Notes: a model not told the origin generated them from the sequence alone. Positions 37,296-46,710 are shown, counted from the stretch's first letter. The stretch: 64,000 nt of DNA from an uncultured Ruminococcus sp. (GCA_902776375.1 CACYPV010000005.1:1-64000); one strand, 5' to 3'. Translations and numbers: made by a program.

Positions 37296-39281
37296 ATGCC
37301 AAAGAAGAAACAACAGGAATACGGCAACGAAAGCATATCCGCCCTAAAGGGCGCCGACCGCGTTCGCAAACGTCCGGCGGTCATTTTCGGCTCCGACGGT
37401 ATCGACGGCTGCCAGCACTCCGTATTTGAGATTTTATCAAATTCAATAGACGAGGCGCGCGAGGGTTACGGCAAAAAAATTACCGTGACCCGTTTTTCCG
37501 ACGGTTCTATAGAAGTAGAGGATCACGGCAGAGGGATCCCCGTCGACTTCAACGAAAACGAACAGCGCTATAACTGGGAGCTCGTTTTCTGCGAATTGTA
37601 TGCCGGCGGCAAATACAACAACAGCGAGGGCGAAAACTATGAATTCTCTCTCGGCATGAACGGCCTCGGACTTTGCTCCACCCAGTACAGCTCCGAGTAC
37701 ATGGACGTCGATATCCGCCGCGACGGCTTCCGCTACACCCTCCGCTTTGAAAAGGGCGAGAACGTCGGCGGGCTCAAAAAGGAGCCCTACGCCAAGCGCG
37801 ACACCGGCACTAAGATCACATGGAAGCCCGATTTAGAGGTCTTTACCGATATCGACATCCAGCCCGAATACTTCCTCGACATTATGAAGCGGCAGGCAAT
37901 CGTCAACGCCGGCGTCGAGTTCATCTTCCGCAACCAAAACGGCAGAAGCTTCGACACCACCACCTTCATTTACGCCGACGGCGTAGTCGATCACGTGGCT
38001 GAGATAATCGGCAACAACGGGCTCACCGGCGTTCAGCACTGGACTACCGAGGTGCAGACCCGCGACCGCGAGGACAAGCCCGAATATAAGTGCAAAATGG
38101 ACGTCGCCGTGGCATTTTCAAACAAGGTCAGCGCCACCGAATACTATCACAATTCAAGCTGGCTCGAATACGGCGGCGCGCCCGACAAGGCGGTGCGCAA
38201 CGCCTTTGTGTATCAGATAGACAATTACCTTAAAACCAACAACAAATACAACAAAACCGAAAAGAAGATCAACTTTGACGACGTAGCCGACTGCCTTGTC
38301 TGCGTTATTTCGTCGTTTTCAAGTGTGGCTTCCTACGAGAACCAAACCAAAAAAGCGGTCACCAACAAGGGCATACAGGACGCGATGACCACTTTCCTGC
38401 GCCACAGCTTGGAGATATATTTCATCGAAAATCCGCTTGAAGCCAACAAGATCGCCGAGCAGGTGCTCATAAATAAGCGCAGCCGCGAGAACGCCGAAAA
38501 GACAAGGCTCAACATCAAAAAGAAGCTCTCCGGCAGCATCGACATGACCAACCGCGTCGAGAAATTCGTCGACTGCCGCAGCAGGGATATTTCTAACAGG
38601 GAATTATTCATAGTGGAGGGCGACTCCGCAAAGGGCGCCTGCGTTCAGGCGCGCGACCCCGATTTTCAGGCTATCATGCCCATCCGCGGCAAGATCCTCA
38701 ACTGCCTTAAGGTCGACTACGACCGCATTTTCAAAAGCGACATCATCACCGACCTTCTGCGCGTGCTGGGCTGCGGAGTTGAAGTAAAGAGCAAGGCGAA
38801 CAAAAACCTCGCCACCTTCGACATGGACGCTCTGCGCTGGAGCAAGGTCATCATCTGCACCGATGCCGACGTTGACGGCTTCCACATCCGCACCATGCTG
38901 CTCACCATGCTTTACCGCCTTACGCCCACGCTTATCCGCGAGGGCAAGGTGTTTATCGCCGAGTCGCCGCTGTACGAGATCACCACGAAAAATGAGGTGT
39001 ATTTTGCCTACGACGAGGTCGAAAAGGACAAGTTCATCGAGCAGATAGGGGAGGAGAAGTTCACCATCCAGCGCAGCAAAGGTCTGGGCGAAAACGAGCC
39101 CGACATGATGAACCTCACCACAATGAACCCCAAGACCCGCAGGCTTATCAAGGTCATGCCCGACGACGCGACGCAGACCGCCGAGATCTTCGACATACTG
39201 ATAGGCAACAATTTGCAGGCGAGAAAAGACTATATAGTCGAGCACGGCAACGAGTACATCGACCAGCTCGACGTAAGCTGA
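37296..39281 (+). CDS. Divergent GyrB/ParE-type topoisomerase subunit
   Basis: The 661-residue protein is a type IIA topoisomerase ATPase subunit: GHKL ATPase (VEDHGRGIPVDF, SLGMNGLGLCS), transducer domain, and TOPRIM domain (LFIVEGDSAKGACVQARD, CTDADVDGFHIRTML) with the closing LIGNNLQARKDYI segment. Key residues stay, but several gyrase signatures are altered: GGLHGVG becomes GMNGLG and EGDSAGG becomes EGDSAKG. It forms a pair with the GyrA-like gene 13 bp later. I read it as a second, diverged topoisomerase, not the main gyrase. Whether it decatenates like Topo IV is not shown by the sequence. Confidence 0.9.
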   Translation: MPKKKQQEYGNESISALKGADRVRKRPAVIFGSDGIDGCQHSVFEILSNSIDEAREGYGKKITVTRFSDGSIEVEDHGRGIPVDFNENEQRYNWELVFCELYAGGKYNNSEGENYEFSLGMNGLGLCSTQYSSEYMDVDIRRDGFRYTLRFEKGENVGGLKKEPYAKRDTGTKITWKPDLEVFTDIDIQPEYFLDIMKRQAIVNAGVEFIFRNQNGRSFDTTTFIYADGVVDHVAEIIGNNGLTGVQHWTTEVQTRDREDKPEYKCKMDVAVAFSNKVSATEYYHNSSWLEYGGAPDKAVRNAFVYQIDNYLKTNNKYNKTEKKINFDDVADCLVCVISSFSSVASYENQTKKAVTNKGIQDAMTTFLRHSLEIYFIENPLEANKIAEQVLINKRSRENAEKTRLNIKKKLSGSIDMTNRVEKFVDCRSRDISNRELFIVEGDSAKGACVQARDPDFQAIMPIRGKILNCLKVDYDRIFKSDIITDLLRVLGCGVEVKSKANKNLATFDMDALRWSKVIICTDADVDGFHIRTMLLTMLYRLTPTLIREGKVFIAESPLYEITTKNEVYFAYDEVEKDKFIEQIGEEKFTIQRSKGLGENEPDMMNLTTMNPKTRRLIKVMPDDATQTAEIFDILIGNNLQARKDYIVEHGNEYIDQLDVS

Positions 39282-39294
39282 GGAGGGGAGAGCA

Positions 39295-41538
39295 TTGGCA
39301 CCAAGAAAAAAGAAAGCGCCCAAGGCGGCGGAGCCCAAGGTACACGGCGTTATCAACGGCGCGGGCGAGGTCGTGGAGCAGCCGATAATCTCCACCATAC
39401 GCGAAAACTTCATGCCCTACGCCATGAGCGTCATACTTTCGCGCGCTATCCCCGAGATCGACGGCTTTAAGCCCTCGCACCGCAAGCTGCTCTACACCAT
39501 GTACAAAATGGGCTTGCTAAAGGGCAGCCGCACAAAATCCGCAAACATCGTCGGCGCTACCATGAAGCTTAATCCTCACGGCGACGCCGCTATCTACGAC
39601 ACTATGGTACGCCTTTCGCGCGGCTACGAGGCGCTGCTGCATCCCTTTGTCGACTCAAAGGGCAACTTCGGCAAGTTCTACAGCCGCGACATGGCATGGG
39701 CTGCCTCGCGTTACACCGAGGCTAAGCTCGCGCCCATCTGCGCCGAGCTTTTCGGCGACATCGACAAGGACACCGTCGATTTTGTCGACAACTACGACAA
39801 CACCATGCAGGAGCCGACCCTCCTGCCCGCGAGCTTCCCGTCCGTGCTCGTCAACACCAACACGGGCATAGCCGTCGGCATGGCGAGCAACATCTGCTCC
39901 TTCAATTTAAAAGAGATCTGCGAGACCACCGCGGCGCTCATCCGCGACCCAAATCACGACGTAAAGTCCACTCTGCCGGCTCCCGACTTCATCGGCGGCT
40001 GCCAGATCATTTACGATGAAAAGGTCTTCGATCAGGTCTACGAAACGGGCAGGGGCAGCATCCGTCTGCGCGCCCGCTACGAATACGACAAAAGCCAAAA
40101 CTGCGTCGATATCCTGTCTATCCCCAGCACCACCACGATAGAGGTCATCATCGAGAGGATCATCGACTTGGTAAAGCAGGGCAAGGTCAAGGAGATCGCC
40201 GACGTCCGCGACGAGACCGGTCTTGACGGTCTCAAGATCACAATTGATCTGAAGCGCGGCGTGAACCCCGACCTGCTCATGGCAAAGCTGTACAAGCTCA
40301 CCACGCTCGAGGACAGCTACGCCTGCAACTTCAACGTGCTCATCGGCGGCGTGCCTATGGTGCTCGGCGTAAAGGCGCTGCTCGAGGAATGGATAGCCTT
40401 CCGCATGGAGTGCGTGAAGCGCCGCACCTACTTTGAGCGCCAGAAAAAGGCGGAGCGCCTGCACCTTTTGAAGGGCTTGGCAAAGATACTTCTCGACATC
40501 GACAAGGCGATAAAGATAATCCGCGAGACCGACGAGGAGATCGAGGTCGTCCCCAACCTGATGATCGGCTTCGGCATCGACAAGATCCAGGCGGAGTATG
40601 TGGCTGAGATCAAGCTGCGCCACCTCAACCGCGAATATATCCTAAAGCGCACGCAGGACATCGAGCAGCTTGAAAAGGAGATCGCCGAGCTCGACGATAT
40701 CCTCAAAAGCAAGGCGCGCATCAAAACCATCATTGTAAAAGAGCTTAAGGCGGTCGCCGAAAAATACGGTCAGCCGCGCCGCAGCATCATCATTTACGAG
40801 GACAACGTTCAGCAGTACCACGAGGAAAACGCCTCTGTCGACGACTACGCCTGCACCTTCTTCTTCACCAAAGAGGGCTACTTCAAAAAGATCACTCCGC
40901 AGTCGCTGCGCATGAGCAACGTCCACAAGCTCAAGGACGGCGATGAGATAACTCAGGAGATCGAGTTCTCAAACGACTGCGACCTGCTGTTCTTCTCGGA
41001 TAAAGCGCAGGTCTACAAGGCGAAGGCGGACGATTTCGACAGCACCAAGGCGAGCGTGCTCGGCGATTACGTCGCCGCCAAGCTCGGCATGGACGAGGGC
41101 GAAAACGCCGTTTACATGGTAGCCACGAAGGACTACAAGGGCATGCTGATCTTCGCCTTCGAAAACGGCAAGGTCGCCAAGGTGCCGCTCGAGGCTTACG
41201 CTACCAAAACCAACCGCAAAAAGCTTACTGCGGCATATTCCGACAAGTCGCCGCTTGTCGCCATGCTGTGGCTGAACGAGGACAAAGAGGTGCTTTTCAC
41301 CGCTTCGTCCGGCAGGATGCTGCTCGTGCACACGGGCGCGCTGTCGCTGAAAACCACCCGCAGCACTCAGGGCGTAGCGGTGATGAAGCTCAAAAAGGGT
41401 CATCGAGTGTTCGCACTCAGCGAGTACAAGGAGGGGACCTTCGCAAAGCCGCAGCGTTACCGCACGCGCTCGCTGCCCGCTTTGGGAGCCCTGCCCTCGA
41501 ACGATGACAAAAATGACGAGCAGCTTTCGCTTATTTAG
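39295..41538 (+). CDS. Divergent GyrA/ParC-type topoisomerase subunit
   Basis: The 747-residue breakage-reunion subunit starts at a TTG with AGGAGGGGAG before it. The active Tyr is Y140 in AASRYTEAKL. The quinolone region reads NPHGDAAIYDT, so the position of E. coli GyrA Ser83 is Ala98 and that of Asp87 is Asp102. A coiled-coil gate follows near 440-490. The C-terminal domain, about 230 residues, has degenerate beta-pinwheel blades and I see no GyrA box (QRRGGKG), which favours a Topo IV-like role over supercoiling. Partner of the preceding gene. Confidence 0.9.
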   Translation: MAPRKKKAPKAAEPKVHGVINGAGEVVEQPIISTIRENFMPYAMSVILSRAIPEIDGFKPSHRKLLYTMYKMGLLKGSRTKSANIVGATMKLNPHGDAAIYDTMVRLSRGYEALLHPFVDSKGNFGKFYSRDMAWAASRYTEAKLAPICAELFGDIDKDTVDFVDNYDNTMQEPTLLPASFPSVLVNTNTGIAVGMASNICSFNLKEICETTAALIRDPNHDVKSTLPAPDFIGGCQIIYDEKVFDQVYETGRGSIRLRARYEYDKSQNCVDILSIPSTTTIEVIIERIIDLVKQGKVKEIADVRDETGLDGLKITIDLKRGVNPDLLMAKLYKLTTLEDSYACNFNVLIGGVPMVLGVKALLEEWIAFRMECVKRRTYFERQKKAERLHLLKGLAKILLDIDKAIKIIRETDEEIEVVPNLMIGFGIDKIQAEYVAEIKLRHLNREYILKRTQDIEQLEKEIAELDDILKSKARIKTIIVKELKAVAEKYGQPRRSIIIYEDNVQQYHEENASVDDYACTFFFTKEGYFKKITPQSLRMSNVHKLKDGDEITQEIEFSNDCDLLFFSDKAQVYKAKADDFDSTKASVLGDYVAAKLGMDEGENAVYMVATKDYKGMLIFAFENGKVAKVPLEAYATKTNRKKLTAAYSDKSPLVAMLWLNEDKEVLFTASSGRMLLVHTGALSLKTTRSTQGVAVMKLKKGHRVFALSEYKEGTFAKPQRYRTRSLPALGALPSNDDKNDEQLSLI

Positions 41539-41594
41539 AAGCTGTATGCTGTGATATATAAATGTTCAGCTTGAAAATTTTTTCAAAAAAACTA

Positions 41595-41623
41595 TTGCAA
41601 ACTTGACTTTTATATGTTATTAT
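41595..41623 (+). promoter_or_regulatory. secG promoter
   Basis: TTGCAA (41595-41600) and TATTAT (41618-41623) with 17 bp between; TATAAT at 41621-41626 is an alternative -10. Confidence 0.5.
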
Positions 41624-41689
41624 AATCAAGTTGATTAGTATAAAGAGCGGATCATCGCAAAAATCCGCAAATGAAAGGACGATAAATCT

Positions 41690-41941
41690 ATGAATGCATT
41701 AGGTATTGTATTGGGCATTTTGCTTGCGATCGTAGCTATCGCGATCATTGTTGTCATCATTCTTCAAGAGGGTAACCAGCAGGGTCTCGGCGTTGTAACC
41801 GGCGCTGCCGACTCGTATTTCTCAAAGAACAAGGCTCGTTCCATCGACGCGTTCCTCTCGCGCTGGACAAAGGTCTTTGCCGCGGTTTTCGTAATTTTCG
41901 TTATCGCGCTCAACGTGCTTTCTTACTTCAAGGTTCTGTAA
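41690..41941 (+). CDS. secG: Preprotein translocase subunit SecG
   Basis: The 83-residue protein has two transmembrane helices (about 4-25 and 58-78) joined by the SecG loop LQEGNQQGLGVVTGAADSYF. SecG aids SecYE-SecA in protein export. It starts after GAAAGGACG, has its own promoter and a terminator. Length is normal. Confidence 0.93.
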   Translation: MNALGIVLGILLAIVAIAIIVVIILQEGNQQGLGVVTGAADSYFSKNKARSIDAFLSRWTKVFAAVFVIFVIALNVLSYFKVL

Positions 41942-41968
41942 GAATACCGCAAAACACAAAAGCATATA

Positions 41969-41999
41969 ATAGACCGTCGGTATCCGGCGGTCTATTTTT
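41969..41999 (+). terminator. secG terminator
   Basis: ATAGACCGTCGG/CCGGCGGTCTAT stem with a 3-nt loop, then TTTTTG. Confidence 0.85.
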
Positions 42000-42018
42000 G
42001 TTTTTGGAGATGTTTCAT

Positions 42019-42279
42019 ATGCCGTGGTGGGGGATCGCAACAGTTTGTTTGTCCGCATTTTTATTCTTCGCTCTGCTTCACTTTTTGACAAAAAATAAAC
42101 GCCCCTTTAAAAGGGCGTTGCTGTCGATGTCGGCGGGCTTACTGGCGCTTGCGGCGGTCGATCTGCTGTCGGGGCTGACAGGAGTGTACATACCCGTAAG
42201 CCTGCTCTCGGTGCTGGTTTCCGCAATAGGCGGCGTGCCGGGAGTTACTTTGCTGCTGTTTTTAAATCTGTTTTTGTGA
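42019..42279 (+). CDS. bofA: BofA-like membrane protein
   Basis: From the ATG at 42019 (GGAG 9 nt before) the protein has 86 residues. It has two or three membrane helices and ends AIGGVPGVTLLLFLNLFL, the conserved tail of the pro-sigma-K processing inhibitor family. In Bacillus, BofA with SpoIVFA holds back the SpoIVFB protease until SpoIVB signals. SpoIVB is encoded 12 kb away in this window, which fits. It comes 20 bp after the secG terminator, so it depends on read-through or on an unseen promoter. Confidence 0.75.
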   Translation: MPWWGIATVCLSAFLFFALLHFLTKNKRPFKRALLSMSAGLLALAAVDLLSGLTGVYIPVSLLSVLVSAIGGVPGVTLLLFLNLFL

Positions 42280-42299
42280 GCGGCTATGCAAAAAAACGC

Positions 42300-42445
42300 T
42301 GTCATCCTGAGCGGTTTTGCGAAGCAAAAATTTCACGAAGTGAAATAGTCGAAGGATCCCCTGCCTAAAGCAGCCGGTAGAGGAGGGGGATCCTTCGACT
42401 AAATTGCTGCGCAATTTTGCCCTTTGGGCACAGCTCAGGATGACA
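42300..42445. repeat. 146-bp palindromic intergenic element, copy 1
   Basis: Perfect 13-bp ends TGTCATCCTGAGC inverted at 42433-42445, with nested inverted segments (GCAAAATT- and GGATCC-TTCGACT-type blocks) inside. It has no gene. A second copy is at 50418-50570. The GTCATCCTGAGCGG form is common between genes of many gut bacteria. Confidence 0.85.
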
Positions 42446-42449
42446 TCAT

Positions 42450-43055
42450 CTATACAAGCGTTCCGTAAACTTCCTCCAGAGCTTCGCCCACGTGCTCGAT
42501 GTCCTTTGTCATCAGCCCGAGCATGGTCTTGTAGACCGCCTGCGGATAGCTCAAAAAGTTTTTCTTTATTATTTCAGCCTGCTCATGGTTAGGCGCGTAA
42601 AGGGTGAATTCAAGCAATGTTACCTCGCCGCCCGAAACGCGGCAATCCACCTCAAAGCCGTTTTCCGTCTTGCGTATCTCAACATGGTTTTCGCGCGCTG
42701 TCCGTCGCTCGCTCAAAAGCCTGAGAGCGCAGTTGTAGGACTTCTGCTTTACGGTGTGCGCGAGCGTTGTTTCAAGCTGCATGGCGATGACCCTGCCGTT
42801 GTTCGTGATGACATAGGTCTGCTCGCCGTCTATCACATCGCTTTTTTCAAGGTTGCCGTCGGTTATCAGCTCCTCAAAGGCGACGACTATCTCAAAAAAG
42901 TTTGCGAGCTCGTCCGAGCGTATCGCCTCAACAACAAGGCTCTGGCTCATTTTATCGTTGACAGTGTTGTACAAATAGCAAATCAGTATCTTTATTTCAT
43001 TCTTGCTTCTCAGTCCGCCCGGGGCTATGCCCTCGTCAAATGTGTTGAATGCCAT
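42450..43055 (-). CDS. DUF4364 family protein
   Basis: The 201-residue protein begins with FDEGIAPGGLRSKNEIKILICYLY, the hallmark of DUF4364, which is almost confined to Clostridia. The N-terminal 90 residues look like a winged helix, and the C-terminal part is a small alpha/beta domain. It is probably a transcription regulator, from fold alone; no target is known to me. Single gene, convergent with the bofA side, ending beside the palindromic element. Confidence 0.85.
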   Translation of the reverse strand: MAFNTFDEGIAPGGLRSKNEIKILICYLYNTVNDKMSQSLVVEAIRSDELANFFEIVVAFEELITDGNLEKSDVIDGEQTYVITNNGRVIAMQLETTLAHTVKQKSYNCALRLLSERRTARENHVEIRKTENGFEVDCRVSGGEVTLLEFTLYAPNHEQAEIIKKNFLSYPQAVYKTMLGLMTKDIEHVGEALEEVYGTLV

Positions 43056-43196
43056 AATTTTTCACCCGCAAATTCGATTTATGACCGTATTATAACACAT
43101 AATAAAATAAAAGTGTAGCGGCAAAAGAAAATTGAAGGTCAAATAGTTGAATTTTTTACTGTAATGTGGTATAACATGATAAAAGGAAGTGATATC

Positions 43197-43634
43197 ATGA
43201 GTGACTACATGGCGTATGTCTGGATAGGCATAGCGGTCGTAATGGCTATTTATGAAATGGCTACCACACAGCTCGTGACGGTCTGGTTCGTTATCGGAGC
43301 GGTTTGCGCCGCGCTCACCACGCTCGCTACCGGCGATATCGTTATCCAGATAGTTGTATTCGTGGCGGTCTCGGTGATCGCGCTGTTGGCAACACGTCCG
43401 CTCGTCAACAAATTCAGAAGGAACAACATCAAAACCAGCACCAACGCCGACCGCCTTATAGGCGAGATCGGAGTGATGAACAGCGACCTCTCGCAGCCCG
43501 AGGACGTGGGACAGGCAAAGGTGCTCGGCGGTATCTGGAGCGCAAAGACCAACGATCCGCCGCTTAAAAAGGGCGATAAGGTAAAGGTGCTCGCGATAGA
43601 GGGCGTTAAGCTTATCGTTGAAAAAACAGAGTAA
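43197..43634 (+). CDS. NfeD-like membrane protein
   Basis: From the ATG at 43197, preceded by GGAAGTG, the protein has 145 residues. It has three or four membrane helices within the first 75 residues and a C-terminal OB-fold domain (GEIGVMNSDLSQPEDVGQAK to VKVLAIEGVKLIVEK), as in short NfeD proteins. NfeD partners SPFH proteins in membrane microdomains, and the SPFH gene follows 14 bp later. Confidence 0.9.
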   Translation: MSDYMAYVWIGIAVVMAIYEMATTQLVTVWFVIGAVCAALTTLATGDIVIQIVVFVAVSVIALLATRPLVNKFRRNNIKTSTNADRLIGEIGVMNSDLSQPEDVGQAKVLGGIWSAKTNDPPLKKGDKVKVLAIEGVKLIVEKTE

Positions 43635-43648
43635 AGGAGCATTACATT

Positions 43649-44548
43649 ATGGGATATGCAGGAATAATCATTATCAGCGTTATAGTTTTATTCATTTTGA
43701 TCCTGATCATCCGCAATATCAAGATCGTTCCGCAGGCGCATGCCTATGTTATAGAGCGTCTGGGCGCTTATCACACCACGTGGGAGACAGGTCTGCACCT
43801 CAAGACCCCGTTCATCGATAAGATATCAAAAAAGGTCTCGCTCAAAGAGCAGGTCGTCGATTTCCCGCCCCAGCCCGTCATCACCCGCGATAACGTTACC
43901 ATGCAGATAGACACGGTAGTGTACTTCGAGATCACCGATCCCAAGCTGTACACCTACGGCGTAGAGCGTCCGCTCAGCGCTATCGAAAACCTGACCGCCA
44001 CCACGCTCAGAAACATCATCGGCGATCTGGAGCTCGACAACACGCTGACCTCGCGCGACACCATCAACGATAAGATCAGGATAATCCTCGACGAAGCCAC
44101 CGACGCGTGGGGCATCCGCGTTATCCGCGTAGAGCTCAAAAACATCCTGCCTCCGCGCGAGATACAGGACGCGATGGAAAAGCAGATGAAGGCTGAGCGT
44201 GAGCGCCGCGCGAGGATCCTCGACGCAGAGGGTGAAAAGCGCAGCCAGATCCTTGTCGCAGAGGGTCTTAAGGAATCCGCCATCCTCAAAGCAGACGCCG
44301 TCAAAGAGCAGAAGATACGCGAGGCTCAGGGTGAGGCTGAGGCTATCCTGACCGTTCAAAAGGCTAACGCCGACGCGCTCAGAATGCTCAACGAAGCCGC
44401 GCCCAACGACAGGGTCATCCAGCTCAAAAGCCTTGAGGCGTTCGCCAAGGCTGCCGACGGCAAGGCGACAAAGATCATCATCCCCTCCGAAATCCAAAAC
44501 CTCGCAGGCAGCGTGACCGCTGTCAAAGAGCTTTGGAAGGACAATTGA
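43649..44548 (+). CDS. SPFH/stomatin-like protein (QmcA type)
   Basis: The 299-residue protein has one N-terminal membrane anchor (2-22), the SPFH/Band 7 domain (AYVIERLGAYHTTWETGLHL, TMQIDTVVYFEITDP), and a helical flotillin-like C-terminal region rich in Ala-Glu (EGEKRSQILVAEGLKESAIL). It forms ring-like membrane assemblies with NfeD. The order nfeD-SPFH with a shared terminator makes an operon. Confidence 0.93.
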   Translation: MGYAGIIIISVIVLFILILIIRNIKIVPQAHAYVIERLGAYHTTWETGLHLKTPFIDKISKKVSLKEQVVDFPPQPVITRDNVTMQIDTVVYFEITDPKLYTYGVERPLSAIENLTATTLRNIIGDLELDNTLTSRDTINDKIRIILDEATDAWGIRVIRVELKNILPPREIQDAMEKQMKAERERRARILDAEGEKRSQILVAEGLKESAILKADAVKEQKIREAQGEAEAILTVQKANADALRMLNEAAPNDRVIQLKSLEAFAKAADGKATKIIIPSEIQNLAGSVTAVKELWKDN

Positions 44549-44563
44549 TAAACAGATAGTTGC

Positions 44564-44600
44564 AAAAGCTCCGTTCCGTTTCTTCGGCGCGGAGCTTTTC
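44564..44600 (+). terminator. Terminator of the nfeD-SPFH operon
   Basis: AAAAGCTCCG/CGGAGCTTTT stem with a 16-nt loop, then TC. Confidence 0.75.
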
Positions 44601-44626
44601 GTGTCGATGCTGCACCGTACCCGTCA

Positions 44627-44668
44627 TCTAGCCTCTAGCCTCTAGCCTCTGGCTTCTAGCTGCTAAAT
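44627..44668. repeat. Heptamer array (reverse TAGNNGC), 6 units
   Basis: On the minus strand the units are TAGCAGC, TAGAAGC, CAGAGGC, TAGAGGC, TAGAGGC and TAGATGA, all 7 bp. It lies between the SPFH terminator and the purE promoter. Confidence 0.85.
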
Positions 44669-44693
44669 ATCTTTTTATAATTCTTTAAACGTA

Positions 44694-44722
44694 TTGAAAC
44701 CCGAGCGCTTTTTCTGTATAAT
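44694..44722 (+). promoter_or_regulatory. Promoter of the purine operon
   Basis: TTGAAA (44694-44699) and TATAAT (44717-44722), spacer 17 bp, 42 bp before purE. The leader is too short for a purine riboswitch, and I see none. Confidence 0.8.
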
Positions 44723-44764
44723 ATATTAGTTAAATTATATATTAAAAAAGGTAGTGAGTGATCA

Positions 44765-45262
44765 ATGAAAAAGGTTGCAGTTATCATGGGCTCCGACAGC
44801 GACTTTCCCGTTGTGTCAAAGGCTGTTTTGAAGCTTAAGGAATTCGGCGTGCCGTATGAAGTGCACGTTATGAGCGCGCATCGCACTCCCGACGCGGCTG
44901 TTGAGTTTTCGGCGAACGCCAAGGCGAACGGCTTCGGCGTAATAATCGCGGCGGCGGGCATGGCGGCTCATCTTGCGGGCGTTCTCGCGGCAAAGACGAC
45001 CCTGCCCGTTATCGGTATCCCCTGCAAGTCCGCCCAGCTCGACGGCATGGACGCTCTGCTCGCCACGGTAATGATGCCCACCGGTATCCCCGTAGCGACC
45101 GTAGCGGTAGACGGCGCGGCGAACGCGGCTATCCTGGCTGTGGAAATGCTCGCGCTTTCCGACGAGACCCTCGCGCAGAAGCTCGAGGATATGAAGGCTG
45201 ACATGGAAAAAGGCGTCGCCAAAAAGGACGAGGCGATGCAGGCTAAGGTGGCAGAGCTTTAA
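44765..45262 (+). CDS. purE: N5-carboxyaminoimidazole ribonucleotide mutase
   Basis: The 165-residue PurE has GSDSDFP at 9-15 and SAHRTPD at 42-48, the class I signature, with [12 protein letters not shown] following. It converts N5-CAIR to CAIR in purine synthesis. Class I enzymes normally need PurK, which is not in this window. It is the first gene of the seven-gene operon, and its stop overlaps the purF start (TAATG). Confidence 0.96.
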   Translation: MKKVAVIMGSDSDFPVVSKAVLKLKEFGVPYEVHVMSAHRTPDAAVEFSANAKANGFGVIIAAAGMAAHLAGVLAAKTTLPVIGIPCKSAQLDGMDALLATVMMPTGIPVATVAVDGAANAAILAVEMLALSDETLAQKLEDMKADMEKGVAKKDEAMQAKVAEL

Positions 45263-46710
45263 TGAATAATTATATTGAGATCGATCCCGCGCTCGACAAG
45301 GTGAACGACGAGTGCGGCGTGTTCGGAATTTACCGCAACAACGACGACATAAACGTCGTCACCGTTTGCCATGACGCGCTTTACAGCCTGCAGCACAGGG
45401 GACATGTAAGCGCCGGTATAACGGTCAATGATAATCAAAAATTCACCACGATCAAGGAGCTGGGCATGGTGAGCGAGGTGTTCAACGATAAAACCCTCGC
45501 AAAGCTCCCCAACGGCAAAATCGCCGTGGCTCACGTGCGCTACACAATGAACGCGGCGCTTGACCGCGCGGCAAACCAGCCGCTCGTTATACGCTACAGA
45601 GAGGGCTCTATAGCTATCGCGAGCAACGGCTCCATCACAAACTTTCCCGAGATCCGCCGGGAGCTCGAGCGCGGAGGCTCTATCTTCCAGTCAAACTCCA
45701 ACGCCGAGCTTATGGCTTATGTTATAGCCACCGAGCGCATCCACACCGATGACATGGAAAACGCCGTGCTGTGCGCCATGAAGCGCTTAAAGGGCGCGTA
45801 TTCAACGGTCATCTGCGCCCCCACAAGGCTTATCGGCTTCCGCGATATCCACGGATTCCGCCCGCTTTGCATCGGCAAGCTGCAGGACAGCTACATCATC
45901 ACCTCCGAGAGCTGCGTTATCGACACCCTCGGCGGCGAGCTGATACGCGACGTAGCCCCGGGCGAGATGGTGGTGATCGACGAGGACGGCTTCCACAGCT
46001 ATATGCTTGACCAAAAAGCCGACAAAACGTCGCTGTGCGTTTTCGAGTACGTGTACTTCGCCCGTCCCGACAGCGTTATCGACGGCATGAACGTATACAC
46101 TGCGCGGCTCAAAGCCGGCGAGCTGCTCTACAAGGAATATCCGCTTGAAGCCGATATGGTGTGCGGCGTTCCCGATTCGGGCATAATCGCCGCCGAGGGC
46201 TACGCCCGCGCCTCGGGCATACCCTACGGCATGGGCTTTATGAAAAACAAATTCCTCGGCAGAAATTCCGCTACCGGCATGGACAAAAAGAAGCGACTGC
46301 TTCACACCAAGCTGACGGCGCTTAAAGCCAACGTTGCGGGCAAGCGCATTATCGTCATCGACGACTCTATCGTGCGAGGACAGACCTCGCAGCACATAGT
46401 GAACCTGCTTAGAAAGGCGGGCGCTAAAGAGATACACATGCTCGTAAGCTCGCCGCCCTTCGTTCATCCCTGCTATTTCGGCATCGACATCGGCGACAGC
46501 GAAAGCTTTATCGCCAACCGCATGAGCATCGAGGAGATAAGGCAGGAGATCGGCGCGGACACGCTGGGCTACCTCAGCGTTGAAAGCCTGAGAAAAACCG
46601 CCGCCGGCGCGAACATCGAGCTGTGCGACGGCTGCTTCACCAAGCAGTTCAGCGCCGAGATACCCACAAGCTTCTTTGTGGATAAATACGCGAAGAAAAT
46701 CGAAAAATAG
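45262..46710 (+). CDS. purF: Amidophosphoribosyltransferase, divergent
   Basis: The 482-residue enzyme makes phosphoribosylamine from PRPP and glutamine. Cys18 (ECGVFG) should be the N-terminal nucleophile after removal of a 17-residue propeptide. The PRPP loop is VIDDSIVRGQTSQHI. Four cysteines, in TSLCVFEY, HPCYFGID and LCDGC, match the 4Fe-4S ligands of the Bacillus-type enzyme. Some usual motifs differ: LQHRGQESAGI is LQHRGHVSAGI, and the RYSTTG loop is RYTMNAA. So this is a diverged branch, but the catalytic parts are kept. Its TAG stop is the first TAG of a heptamer array. Confidence 0.93.
   Translation: MNNYIEIDPALDKVNDECGVFGIYRNNDDINVVTVCHDALYSLQHRGHVSAGITVNDNQKFTTIKELGMVSEVFNDKTLAKLPNGKIAVAHVRYTMNAALDRAANQPLVIRYREGSIAIASNGSITNFPEIRRELERGGSIFQSNSNAELMAYVIATERIHTDDMENAVLCAMKRLKGAYSTVICAPTRLIGFRDIHGFRPLCIGKLQDSYIITSESCVIDTLGGELIRDVAPGEMVVIDEDGFHSYMLDQKADKTSLCVFEYVYFARPDSVIDGMNVYTARLKAGELLYKEYPLEADMVCGVPDSGIIAAEGYARASGIPYGMGFMKNKFLGRNSATGMDKKKRLLHTKLTALKANVAGKRIIVIDDSIVRGQTSQHIVNLLRKAGAKEIHMLVSSPPFVHPCYFGIDIGDSESFIANRMSIEEIRQEIGADTLGYLSVESLRKTAAGANIELCDGCFTKQFSAEIPTSFFVDKYAKKIEK

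Noticed and set aside
44600..44764. Purine or PRPP riboswitch before purE
   Set aside because: The leader from the promoter at 44694 is about 40 nt and contains no aptamer-like conserved blocks.
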